Of a DNA stretch of 64,000 nucleotides, positions 43,369 through 50,972 are shown one piece after another. Source of the DNA: Geojedonia litorea (GTDB lineage Bacteria > Bacteroidota > Bacteroidia > Flavobacteriales > Flavobacteriaceae); assembly GCF_042654525.1 (NCBI RefSeq), contig NZ_JBHSGP010000014.1, positions 1,464,372 through 1,528,371 of the forward strand, read 5' to 3'. Both the position numbers and the translations under genes were made by a program. The notes beneath the pieces are model-generated. The model saw only the letters and a list, made by a program, of their open reading frames with translations. It searched no databases and was not told the origin of the DNA. Positions within the stretch are counted from its first letter, which is position 1. Every line of letters starts with the position of its first letter.

Positions 43369-44229
43369 TTAAACGTAAGTTAGATTCTTTGCTAAAGCTT
43401 GATGCTCTAGCCTTTTATAATAGTATATCGCAAACGCAGCTGTAACCAAGGCCAACACAATTCCAAATTCACCTATGAATAAATTGGTCATCCCTGTATC
43501 TAGAGTTAGTCTATCGAAAAAACGTTGAATAATGCTATTATGTATGGCATGGCACACAACTGCAGGCCATATACTTTTAGACATCATTCTTAAATAAGCT
43601 AAGATCACTCCCGTAGAAAGGGTCATTATTGAAAAACAAAAAACTTGATACCATATTGGAATGTCACTATTGGCATAATTCCCTGAAAGGATTTCTGGTA
43701 ATTGCCATATGGTCCAAATAACTGCACTTATCCAACTGGCATTATGTACAGACCCCCATTTACTTAATTCTGGAATTAAAAAACCTCGCCAACCTAATTC
43801 TTCTCCAAGGAATAACAGCATATTAGGTAAAAGGCAAGCAATTGTGATATATAAAAATGATAAACCAATGACAACAGAATCATAATTGGATTTAATATCT
43901 AAAGATAGTTTTGTATGTGCTATAAAAGTAGGGTTAATACTATCTCCTAGTTCAAATACCCAGACTAAAGAATAAGCAATACTACCATAAATAATGGGAA
44001 TAAGCCATGCAAGAGTTATCCATTTAGTTGAAAACTTCCAACCAAACGATTTTAGAGTAACCCCAGTAGAAAACGCAACAATAATTGCCGCAATTCCTGG
44101 AATCCACATCAATAGTAAAGATTTATAGTCCTGATAGTTTGAAAGTAGTGGTATAGAATTGATGATATCAGTTAAACAAACTAAAAGCAGCAAAAACAGG
44201 AGCACTCTTTTTTTGTGTAATGATTTCAT
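43369..44229 (-). CDS. CPBP family intramembrane metalloprotease
   Basis: A 286-residue polytopic protein of the CAAX protease and bacteriocin-processing (Abi) family. Motif 1 is E143-E144-L-G-W-R148-G-F and the histidine motif is VVCHAIHNS (about 223-231), with eight or so membrane segments. Members cut C-terminal or intramembrane bonds; some protect against self-made bacteriocins, but no bacteriocin gene was seen nearby. Confidence 0.9.
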   Translation of the reverse strand: MKSLHKKRVLLFLLLLVCLTDIINSIPLLSNYQDYKSLLLMWIPGIAAIIVAFSTGVTLKSFGWKFSTKWITLAWLIPIIYGSIAYSLVWVFELGDSINPTFIAHTKLSLDIKSNYDSVVIGLSFLYITIACLLPNMLLFLGEELGWRGFLIPELSKWGSVHNASWISAVIWTIWQLPEILSGNYANSDIPIWYQVFCFSIMTLSTGVILAYLRMMSKSIWPAVVCHAIHNSIIQRFFDRLTLDTGMTNLFIGEFGIVLALVTAAFAIYYYKRLEHQALAKNLTYV

Positions 44230-44293
44230 GATTTAAGGCTTAAATAGTGAGTTCTAAAATGATAAGGGAGCAAATCAAAGGCGTTTTAAAGTT

Positions 44294-44545
44294 TTAAGAC
44301 AACTTTTCATTTTTAGCATGTTCTATAGAATTCAAAAATTCAGGGTGAATAACAATATGTTCATTTGGCATAATGTCATAATAATTAGCCAAATGGTAAC
44401 TAGATACATACGTTTCACTGCTCAAAACTGTATTTAAATTGGACTTATTTTCATGAGTTCTTACATCCCAATTTAGGTCTAGGGCCGAAACTAATTTACA
44501 AACCAACACTGTTAAGCTTGTTAGGATAAATATTCTAAATTTCAT
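44294..44545 (-). CDS. Small putative secreted protein of unknown function
   Basis: An 83-residue open frame beginning with a plausible signal peptide (MKFRIFILTSLTVLVCKLVSA) followed by about 60 polar residues. No family recognised. It is the only good frame between the CPBP gene and the response regulator, and its codon use is like its neighbours, but a spurious frame cannot be excluded. Confidence 0.45.
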   Translation of the reverse strand: MKFRIFILTSLTVLVCKLVSALDLNWDVRTHENKSNLNTVLSSETYVSSYHLANYYDIMPNEHIVIHPEFLNSIEHAKNEKLS

Positions 44546-44722
44546 GCTGCTCGTTTTTTGATTGATGATGATATATAATAAATTGATAGTATTTTATAGC
44601 GCATCAAATATATTTTAGTTTTAAATGAACACTAGTTTAGAATGTAATGAAGGCGTTTAATTTTGATATGAATGTGTTTGAATATAGAACCTATTTCAAA
44701 GCTAATTTCAGTTTAGAGTGAA

Positions 44723-45472
44723 TTAGCGATTAAGCCACTTTTTAAATTCTCCAGATTTATCTATACTAACAATAATATCAAAACCAGCTGAAGGATTTAA
44801 TTCTAATTTGACACGACTTTTAGACCAAATAATCATTTGTTGAATGCTATGGAAACTTACTATGACTTGCCTGTTAATTCGATAAAAAATATTTGGATCC
44901 AATTTGTTTTCTAGACTTTCTAAGGACTGATCAAGAAGATAACGTTCATTAGATTTTGTAATGAGTTTAACGTAGCGTCCTTCAGACAAAAAATAAGCGA
45001 CCTGATCAATCAAGATGCTTTTTATTTTTTGCCCACTAACCACCATAAAGCGTTCTTGATAGTTTGTCTTTTGGTGAAGGGTTTCCATGAATTTTTGAAA
45101 ATCGATAGGAGCTGTAACTGGTATTCTGGTTTGGAGTTTTTGAATAGCAGCTTCCAATTCTTCTTCATCTATTGGTTTTAATAGATAATCAATACTGTTT
45201 AATTTAAATGCTCGTATGGCATATTCGTTATAGGCCGTGGTGAAAATTATAGGTGTTGTTATGTGAAGTTTTTCAAATATTGAAAAACTAGTGTCATCTC
45301 CGAGATGAATATCAAGAAAAATAATGTCAACAGTATACTGTGAAAGCCATTGAATTGCGTCTTTTACATTGTCAATGATTTTTATGACGTCAATTTTTAG
45401 ACTGTGGTTTTGAAGTAATGCATGTAAATACTCAGATGCTAATTTTTCGTCTTCAATAATTACGGCTTTCAT
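44723..45472 (-). CDS. LytTR family response regulator
   Basis: A 249-residue DNA-binding regulator. The receiver domain (1-115) has the acidic pair at 7-8 (IEDE), phospho-acceptor Asp54 in IIFLDIHLG, and Lys in YLLKPIDEEE. The LytTR domain (about 140-249) includes the F-L-S-E-G-R-Y-V and F-Y-R-I-N-R-Q segments. It follows its histidine kinase by 2 bp, so they form a dedicated pair. LytTR regulators bind direct repeats; I did not find a clear target site nearby. Confidence 0.94.
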   Translation of the reverse strand: MKAVIIEDEKLASEYLHALLQNHSLKIDVIKIIDNVKDAIQWLSQYTVDIIFLDIHLGDDTSFSIFEKLHITTPIIFTTAYNEYAIRAFKLNSIDYLLKPIDEEELEAAIQKLQTRIPVTAPIDFQKFMETLHQKTNYQERFMVVSGQKIKSILIDQVAYFLSEGRYVKLITKSNERYLLDQSLESLENKLDPNIFYRINRQVIVSFHSIQQMIIWSKSRVKLELNPSAGFDIIVSIDKSGEFKKWLNR

Positions 45473-45474
45473 GA

Positions 45475-47214
45475 TTACTCTTTTATTAGAGGCAATTTAA
45501 CATAGAATTGATTGTTTTTTACTTCAAATGTAGGTTCTAAATCAGAAATGTATTGATAACGTGAGATTATATTTTTCACGCCTGTTTTAGTCGAATCTTC
45601 AGTAACTTGCCTTGTTTGAAGGTTATTTGTTATGATTAAAAAATCTTGTGTCGCTTTTATTTTTATATGTAGGGGAGACTCTGAAGTAATGGTATTATGT
45701 TTTATGGCATTTTCTATAACCATTTGTAATGAAAAAGGAGGTAAAAAATGATTTAAAAAATTAGAATCTATAGCAATCTTAATTTCTAAATTAGAATCAA
45801 ATCGCATTCTTTGAAGATATAAATAGGAGTTAACGTGGTCTAGTTCCTCCTTCAAGGTAATAATGTTTTTGGATTTTAACTCTAAAGTGTTTCTGAATAT
45901 TTTTGAAAACTCTTTAGTAAATTTAAGTGCTTTTTCAGTATCGGTTTTTATAAGTGACGTAAGCGCATTTAATGAATTAAACAAAAAGTGGGGACTAACT
46001 TGAGTTCTTAAGGTTTCAAATTGCACCAAAATATTCTCACTTTCTAATAGGCGGTTGCGTTCGGCCAGTTGTATTTTTTCTAAGCGTAATAGTTCGTTTG
46101 ATTTTTTATTGCCTTTATAGTTTTGATACAGTACTACAATTACTGTAATACATAGTATAGTGATAAGAATAAGTATCAAGGCCCAAAATTTATTTTTCTC
46201 AACTCGGGCTGTGGCTAAATCTTTCTGTGTTTTTAAGAGTTGAATCTCGCTAGATTTTAATTCGTTTTGAAATTTTTCTTCAAGTTCATTATTCGATTTT
46301 ACTACTTCCAAAGAGTATATAGAATCCTTCAGAGAAGTCAATTTTTCGTGGTATTTAAATGCAGCTTTATAATTGCCTTTCGTTTTATACCAGTTAACCA
46401 AGTTTTTGTAATAGATTTCTATGTAATAGGGAGAGTTGTAGTTAAATGCTGCTTCACCTCCAATATCAAAATATTTTTTAGAAAGTTCTAGTTGATTTTG
46501 GTCTAAATAAAGCTCTCCAAGCGAAAGCGCTAAGCCTGCTAATACATAATCTGAATTCCCTTCTTTTTGATAATCCAACCCCATATAATAGTAAGATTCT
46601 GCTAGATCTTGATTCATTAATTTACTATGTGCTACCGCTATGCCGTGGTACATTAGTGCCCTAGCATCAGGATTATCACTTTGTTGATAATGAACCAACG
46701 CCTTTTTATAATAAGCAATGCCTTCTTCATACTCACCTAATTCTGTACAAGCAGTGCCTAGATTGCCATAAATACTCATTAAAAGCTTGTCGTTATCTGG
46801 GTCAGTTATTTTCAAGGTCTGCAGTAAATAATCTTTCGCCTTTTTATAATTATGTAAATGTAGTTGTGAATAAGAAATATTAAGTAAAGTAATTGTTTTG
46901 CCAGTTTGGTCATTTATAGAATCAAATATTTTGTAAGCAGACATTTGATATTCTAAGGCCTTCGAATTATTCCCTAAAAAAGAGTAAGCCGTTCCTTTTG
47001 ATAATTTTAATGAGGCCAACAATTTGGCGTCATTTTGTTGTTTTGCTAAAGCGATTAAAGAATCTGATTGTTCGAGTGTTAGTTCTGGATGGGTGGCAGC
47101 TTTTCTTATCAATATAGCCAAACTGTCTTGGAAACTTGTAACTTTTACGTTTTGGGCTAAAGATGCAAGCCCAAGCATGAAAAGCATGATTATAATTATA
47201 CTCTTAAACCACAT
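45475..47214 (-). CDS. TPR-containing LytS-like sensor histidine kinase
   Basis: An ATG at 47232 is also possible, but the one at 47214 starts the cleaner signal segment (MWFKSIIIIMLFMLGLASLAQ) and gives 579 residues. A periplasmic array of about six TPRs (about 30-290; for instance GNLGTACTELGEYEEGIAYYKKAL) is followed by a coiled coil, one membrane segment (about 348-370) and a His_kinase/HATPase module: QVSPHFLFNSLNAL with the phospho-His, and MVIENAIKHN as the N box. This TPR-HK architecture is frequent in Bacteroidota. Pairs with the LytTR regulator. Signal unknown. Confidence 0.92.
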   Translation of the reverse strand: MWFKSIIIIMLFMLGLASLAQNVKVTSFQDSLAILIRKAATHPELTLEQSDSLIALAKQQNDAKLLASLKLSKGTAYSFLGNNSKALEYQMSAYKIFDSINDQTGKTITLLNISYSQLHLHNYKKAKDYLLQTLKITDPDNDKLLMSIYGNLGTACTELGEYEEGIAYYKKALVHYQQSDNPDARALMYHGIAVAHSKLMNQDLAESYYYMGLDYQKEGNSDYVLAGLALSLGELYLDQNQLELSKKYFDIGGEAAFNYNSPYYIEIYYKNLVNWYKTKGNYKAAFKYHEKLTSLKDSIYSLEVVKSNNELEEKFQNELKSSEIQLLKTQKDLATARVEKNKFWALILILITILCITVIVVLYQNYKGNKKSNELLRLEKIQLAERNRLLESENILVQFETLRTQVSPHFLFNSLNALTSLIKTDTEKALKFTKEFSKIFRNTLELKSKNIITLKEELDHVNSYLYLQRMRFDSNLEIKIAIDSNFLNHFLPPFSLQMVIENAIKHNTITSESPLHIKIKATQDFLIITNNLQTRQVTEDSTKTGVKNIISRYQYISDLEPTFEVKNNQFYVKLPLIKE

Positions 47215-47419
47215 TGAATAAGTCAAATACATCGTTCTTTTAATCGAATAAAATTATTATGAATGTATCGATTTTTTTTAAATTTTTGTCATGAAAGCGA
47301 ATTAAACTGTGTTGAACGTTATTTGAGCATTTCATTACAATATAATTCGCCTTCGTAACATGTATTCATAATAAAATGCTATTGCAAATTAAGTTTGCTA
47401 AATACATTCATTAGTTTTT

Positions 47420-47839
47420 ATGAAAACAAGCCAAATTTATATGGTAGTTGTAATAACTTTTGTTCTCATTTCATGTCAAAAAAAGAATGAACACTATAGC
47501 TATATAGCTAGCCAATCTGAAGCCGTAAAACGTTTTAGACAAGAAGGATATTTTGAATACGCTTCTAGACTAAATGATTCATTGTTGAAGGAGTTAGAGA
47601 GTATTGATAGTAATGTGCTCAAAAAGAACACATTAAAGATGATTAAGGAGCTTGATTTGAAACTAAAATCTGAAAAGCAGGTTTTAGGCTGCTATGTTAT
47701 ACCTTGGATGCATCATGAGAATACTCAAGTTCATGAAAATGTTATGATGCTCGAATGGAACTATAACTTTGGTGTAATTATTAGAATATTTACTAAGTCT
47801 AATCAAATAAAACACTTACTTCCTTCACAATCCTACTAA
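47420..47839 (+). CDS. Small lipoprotein of unknown function
   Basis: A 139-residue open frame with a lipoprotein signal (MKTSQIYMVVVITFVLISC). The mature part is helical and charged up to about residue 90, then turns hydrophobic and aromatic (YVIPWMHHENTQVHENVM). No family recognised. Divergent from the histidine kinase gene over about 200 bp, which makes it a possible target of that system. Confidence 0.6.
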   Translation: MKTSQIYMVVVITFVLISCQKKNEHYSYIASQSEAVKRFRQEGYFEYASRLNDSLLKELESIDSNVLKKNTLKMIKELDLKLKSEKQVLGCYVIPWMHHENTQVHENVMMLEWNYNFGVIIRIFTKSNQIKHLLPSQSY

Positions 47840-47997
47840 AAAGTTAATTGGCACATAATCAAGCACTATTCCCATTCATTCCAAGTTTATTCACTTTCGT
47901 AACATTTCCAGATAGTGCTAATTATCTAGGATGATACATTTGTGCTGCAGTAGAAAAACCTCTATTCAGTACAATCATTAATCAAAAATCGATCATT

Positions 47998-49047
47998 ATG
48001 AAACCATTTATTTTAAATCAATTAATTATTTATTTCTTCATTGGGGCTCTTGTATTTAGCTGTAGTTTGGATGAAGAAATCGACCAAGGGGGTGGCGGCA
48101 CTAACGCTGCTGTTGTCTCTTTCACTCAACAAAACTATTCAGTTTTAGCAGATGCGGAAACCATTACAATTCCTTTAAAGCTTCAACCAAAAGCATTGGT
48201 TAATGGCTATGTAACCATTGAATTATCAGGTGATGCTATTTATGGCACCGATTACACCACCGTACCAGCAGCCGTTAACGGTAAAATAGTTGTAGAACAA
48301 CTGGCTAATGCGCAAATCACTAATGTGGCAATATCAAAAGTTAATATAAATTTTAATGCTGAAAAAACCTTGAATTTGAAATTGAAAGATCCAACAACTG
48401 GATTTTCGATAGGTACTTTAAATACAACAATTGTAAAATTCAACATGGCAAACCAAATTACAAACACACTAAACTTTAATGGTGTAGCGTCATCCGTTTC
48501 AGAAGGGAGTAATGAAGGATTAACTATTGAGTTGAGAACTGGCCAAACAATCACTAACGGAGGTTCGGCTTATGTTAAACTTCAATATCCCCAAGGTAAA
48601 GTTTATGGTACTCACTTCTATACCGTTCCTGCAGCGATTATGAATGAAATAGCACTTAATTTTAATCAAAATTCTCAAAGTACGAGTTTCAAGATTATCC
48701 CTATGGAAGACAATTGGGCTTTAGAGGATTACAACATTGTATTTGAAATCATTGCAGCTGGAAATCTTATCATAGGAGAAAATAAAATATATACCGCTAC
48801 TATATTGGACAATGACCACACAACAGAAGTCATACATACCATTGCTGAATTAAGAGCAGAGTTTGATACACATGCAGGAGCGTGGAGCTTTAATGATAAT
48901 TATCTAATTCAAGGGGTGATTACTTCAAATGGTAATACATTAGATGATAAATCGGTGTTTATTCAAGATGCTACAGGTGGTATATTAATTAGATTTAGTG
49001 CAACAAATATTTTCGTATTAGGAGATAAAATAAGATTAAATTTATAA
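47998..49047 (+). CDS. DUF5689-containing lipoprotein, N-terminal part (cut by an in-frame stop)
   Basis: 349 residues with a lipoprotein signal (ALVFSC, about Cys22). Two Calx-beta-like domains (about 40-150 and 155-275; note the repeated Y-G-T-D/H-F/Y-Y-T-V-P-A motif) are followed by the start of a DUF5689 domain (ELRAEFDTHAG, LIQGVITSNGN, VFIQDATGGILIRF). The frame ends at a TAA at 49045-49047 in mid-domain, while coding sense goes on in the same frame for 123 codons. The intact protein would be about 472 residues. DUF5689 proteins are cell-surface and often found with secreted nucleases or phosphatases in Bacteroidota. Confidence 0.82.
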   Translation: MKPFILNQLIIYFFIGALVFSCSLDEEIDQGGGGTNAAVVSFTQQNYSVLADAETITIPLKLQPKALVNGYVTIELSGDAIYGTDYTTVPAAVNGKIVVEQLANAQITNVAISKVNINFNAEKTLNLKLKDPTTGFSIGTLNTTIVKFNMANQITNTLNFNGVASSVSEGSNEGLTIELRTGQTITNGGSAYVKLQYPQGKVYGTHFYTVPAAIMNEIALNFNQNSQSTSFKIIPMEDNWALEDYNIVFEIIAAGNLIIGENKIYTATILDNDHTTEVIHTIAELRAEFDTHAGAWSFNDNYLIQGVITSNGNTLDDKSVFIQDATGGILIRFSATNIFVLGDKIRLNL

Positions 49048-49416
49048 AACGCCAGTGGTACAAATTATAACTACCAGAAAACCATGAATGAAGTAGCACT
49101 CACCGGTTATGTTAGATATGCTGAAAATGTACATGTTTCACCAGAAGTCATTACAATTGAGCAATTTCATTCGGGAAATTACGCAGGAAAGAAAGTTAAA
49201 ATTGAAAATGTTTCTTTTATAAATGCTGATAATGTTGTAAAATTTTCTGGAAACCAAGTGGTAAGAAATCAAAGTGGAGATGTGGTAGTATTAACCTATC
49301 CGGCTGCTCATTTTAGCGACTATGTTTTGCCATCTGGACAGCTTTCGGTAACTGGAATTGTGGGAGATTGGGGTCGTTTAATGCCTCAAAAATATTCGCA
49401 TGACATCACCAACTAA
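49048..49416 (+). pseudogene. Downstream remainder of the DUF5689 gene after the in-frame TAA
   Basis: The 12 codons after the TAA (N-A-S-G-T-N-Y-N-Y-Q-K-T) lead without frame change into an ATG at 49084 and a further 110 codons that complete a DUF5689-like OB-fold (EVALTGYVRY, VKIENVSFINAD, LSVTGIVGDWG). The fragment has no signal peptide and no start context of its own, so it is unlikely to be an independent gene. Readthrough, recent nonsense mutation and a base-call error are all possible. Confidence 0.75.
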
Positions 49417-49455
49417 AACAAAAACAACTTTAAGAAGTTAAGTTTGTTTAATCAT

Positions 49456-49495
49456 AAAAAAACCTTTGGAATACAATATTTTCCAAAGGTTTTTT
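49456..49495. terminator. Bidirectional rho-independent terminator
   Basis: Stem AAAAAACCTTTGGAA/TTCCAAAGGTTTTTT with a 9-base loop between the DUF5689 gene and the convergent tesA gene. Confidence 0.9.
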
Positions 49496-49531
49496 CATTG
49501 TACTAGTATTAGTCTTTATCCCTAAATCATC

Positions 49532-50239
49532 TTATTTTTCAAGTAATGGCCCTAGGACTTCCCAAACATTCTTGGCTAAAATCTGTTGGCCTTCCTCTGT
49601 TGGGTGTATACCATCACTTTGATTTAATTCAGTGATGCCAGCAACATTGTCTAATAAAAATGGGATGAGGTAAGTGTCATTTTGTTCTGCAAGTTTAGGA
49701 AAAATCATTTTGAATTCTTCAGTGTAACTTGGTCCTAAATTAGGAGGCATTTGCATGCCTGCGAGAATTATTTTTGTTGTGCTATCTTTATCCTTAACAT
49801 AATCTATAATACTTTGAAGATTATCACGGGTTTCATTTAAAGAGATACCTCTCAATCCATCATTGGCACCCAATTCAAGAACAAATATGTCAATAGGTTG
49901 ATTCAAAACCCAAGAAATCCTACTTTTACCAGCGGCTGTGGTTTCACCACTTAGTCCTGCATTTATGGTTTTATAGGGTAGGCCTAATGAGTCAATTTTA
50001 GTTTGAATTATAGCAGGAAATGCATCACTCGGATCCAATCCCATACCAGCGGTGAGACTATTGCCAAAAAAAAGAATCACTTTTGAGCTATCAATAGCCT
50101 TGGTGACAACGGCCTCTTTTTCAGAAGTTTTCTGTTCTGCTTTTTTGGAACTATTACCACCACAAGAGACCACAAACAGTAAAATATAACAAAACATTAA
50201 CAGCCTGTAGTGTTGTATGGGAATTTGTTTTAAAATCAT
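49532..50239 (-). CDS. tesA: Arylesterase/thioesterase I-like SGNH hydrolase, lipoprotein
   Basis: A 235-residue protein with a signal and lipobox-like VVSC (about Cys26). The SGNH blocks are in order: FFGNSLTAGMG (block I with the nucleophile Ser), GLSGETT (block II Gly), GANDG (block III Asn) and SDGIHPTEEG (block V Asp and His). It corresponds to E. coli TesA, a periplasmic thioesterase/lysophospholipase/arylesterase. It is divergent from an ABC transporter pair of the YbbA-YbbP type, the same arrangement as in E. coli, with only 46 bp between the start codons. Confidence 0.92.
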   Translation of the reverse strand: MILKQIPIQHYRLLMFCYILLFVVSCGGNSSKKAEQKTSEKEAVVTKAIDSSKVILFFGNSLTAGMGLDPSDAFPAIIQTKIDSLGLPYKTINAGLSGETTAAGKSRISWVLNQPIDIFVLELGANDGLRGISLNETRDNLQSIIDYVKDKDSTTKIILAGMQMPPNLGPSYTEEFKMIFPKLAEQNDTYLIPFLLDNVAGITELNQSDGIHPTEEGQQILAKNVWEVLGPLLEK

Positions 50240-50285
50240 TTGTTTATTTTGTAATCTTAAGGATTGAAAAAAAAATGTATTGACT

Positions 50286-50972
50286 ATGGCAAAGATATTA
50301 AACGTAGAGCACCTAAAGAAAAGTTATTCAAGTGGTTCTAAAAAACTGGATATATTAAATGATATTAGTTTTAGTGTGGAACAAGGTGAAACGTTTGCCA
50401 TTGTAGGTCCATCTGGAAGCGGAAAAACCACTTTACTAGGCTTGTGTGCTGGATTAGATAAAGTTGATTCAGGGCGGATAGAATTATGTGGCCAATTCAT
50501 AAAGGATTTAACTGAAGATGAACGTGCACAGCTGCGAAATCAAAAAGTTGGATTTATTTTTCAGGATTTTCAACTTATTTCAACACTTACCGCGCTTGAA
50601 AATGTTGCAGTTCCTTTAGAACTTCAAGGTTCAAAAAGTGCTGTTACAGTGGCCAAGGAATTATTAGAAAAAGTAGGACTTGGCGATAGAGGGCATCATT
50701 ATCCTTCTCAACTTTCTGGAGGAGAGCAACAACGTGTAGCACTGGCAAGGGCATTTTCAAATCAACCTTCTATTTTATTTGCTGATGAACCTACTGGAAA
50801 CCTCGATGCCGAAACTGGTGAGAAAGTCGTAGAATTACTCTTTAATCTCAATAAAGAATTAGGAACCACGCTTATAATCGTCACCCATGATATGGATCTT
50901 GCCAAACGAACAGAGCGCATATTAAAACTCAAAGGTGGTAGGGTTGTTCAAGAAAACACGGTCGCTATATGA
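50286..50972 (+). CDS. ABC transporter ATP-binding protein (YbbA/LolD type)
   Basis: From the ATG at 50286 the product is 228 residues (an in-frame TTG lies 6 bases upstream). Walker A is GPSGSGKTT, signature LSGGEQQRVALARAF, Walker B ILFADEPTGNLD, and the H-loop THD is present. It belongs to the MacB/LolD/YbbA subgroup, which powers FtsX-like permeases that do not transport in the usual sense but move lipids or lipoproteins or drive mechanical work. It overlaps the permease gene by 4 bp. Confidence 0.94.
   Translation: MAKILNVEHLKKSYSSGSKKLDILNDISFSVEQGETFAIVGPSGSGKTTLLGLCAGLDKVDSGRIELCGQFIKDLTEDERAQLRNQKVGFIFQDFQLISTLTALENVAVPLELQGSKSAVTVAKELLEKVGLGDRGHHYPSQLSGGEQQRVALARAFSNQPSILFADEPTGNLDAETGEKVVELLFNLNKELGTTLIIVTHDMDLAKRTERILKLKGGRVVQENTVAI

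Noticed and set aside
46381..46410. Further copy of the TGGTTAACCA operator
   Set aside because: Only CAGTTAACCA is found, within the coding sequence of the TPR kinase, without a second half-site.
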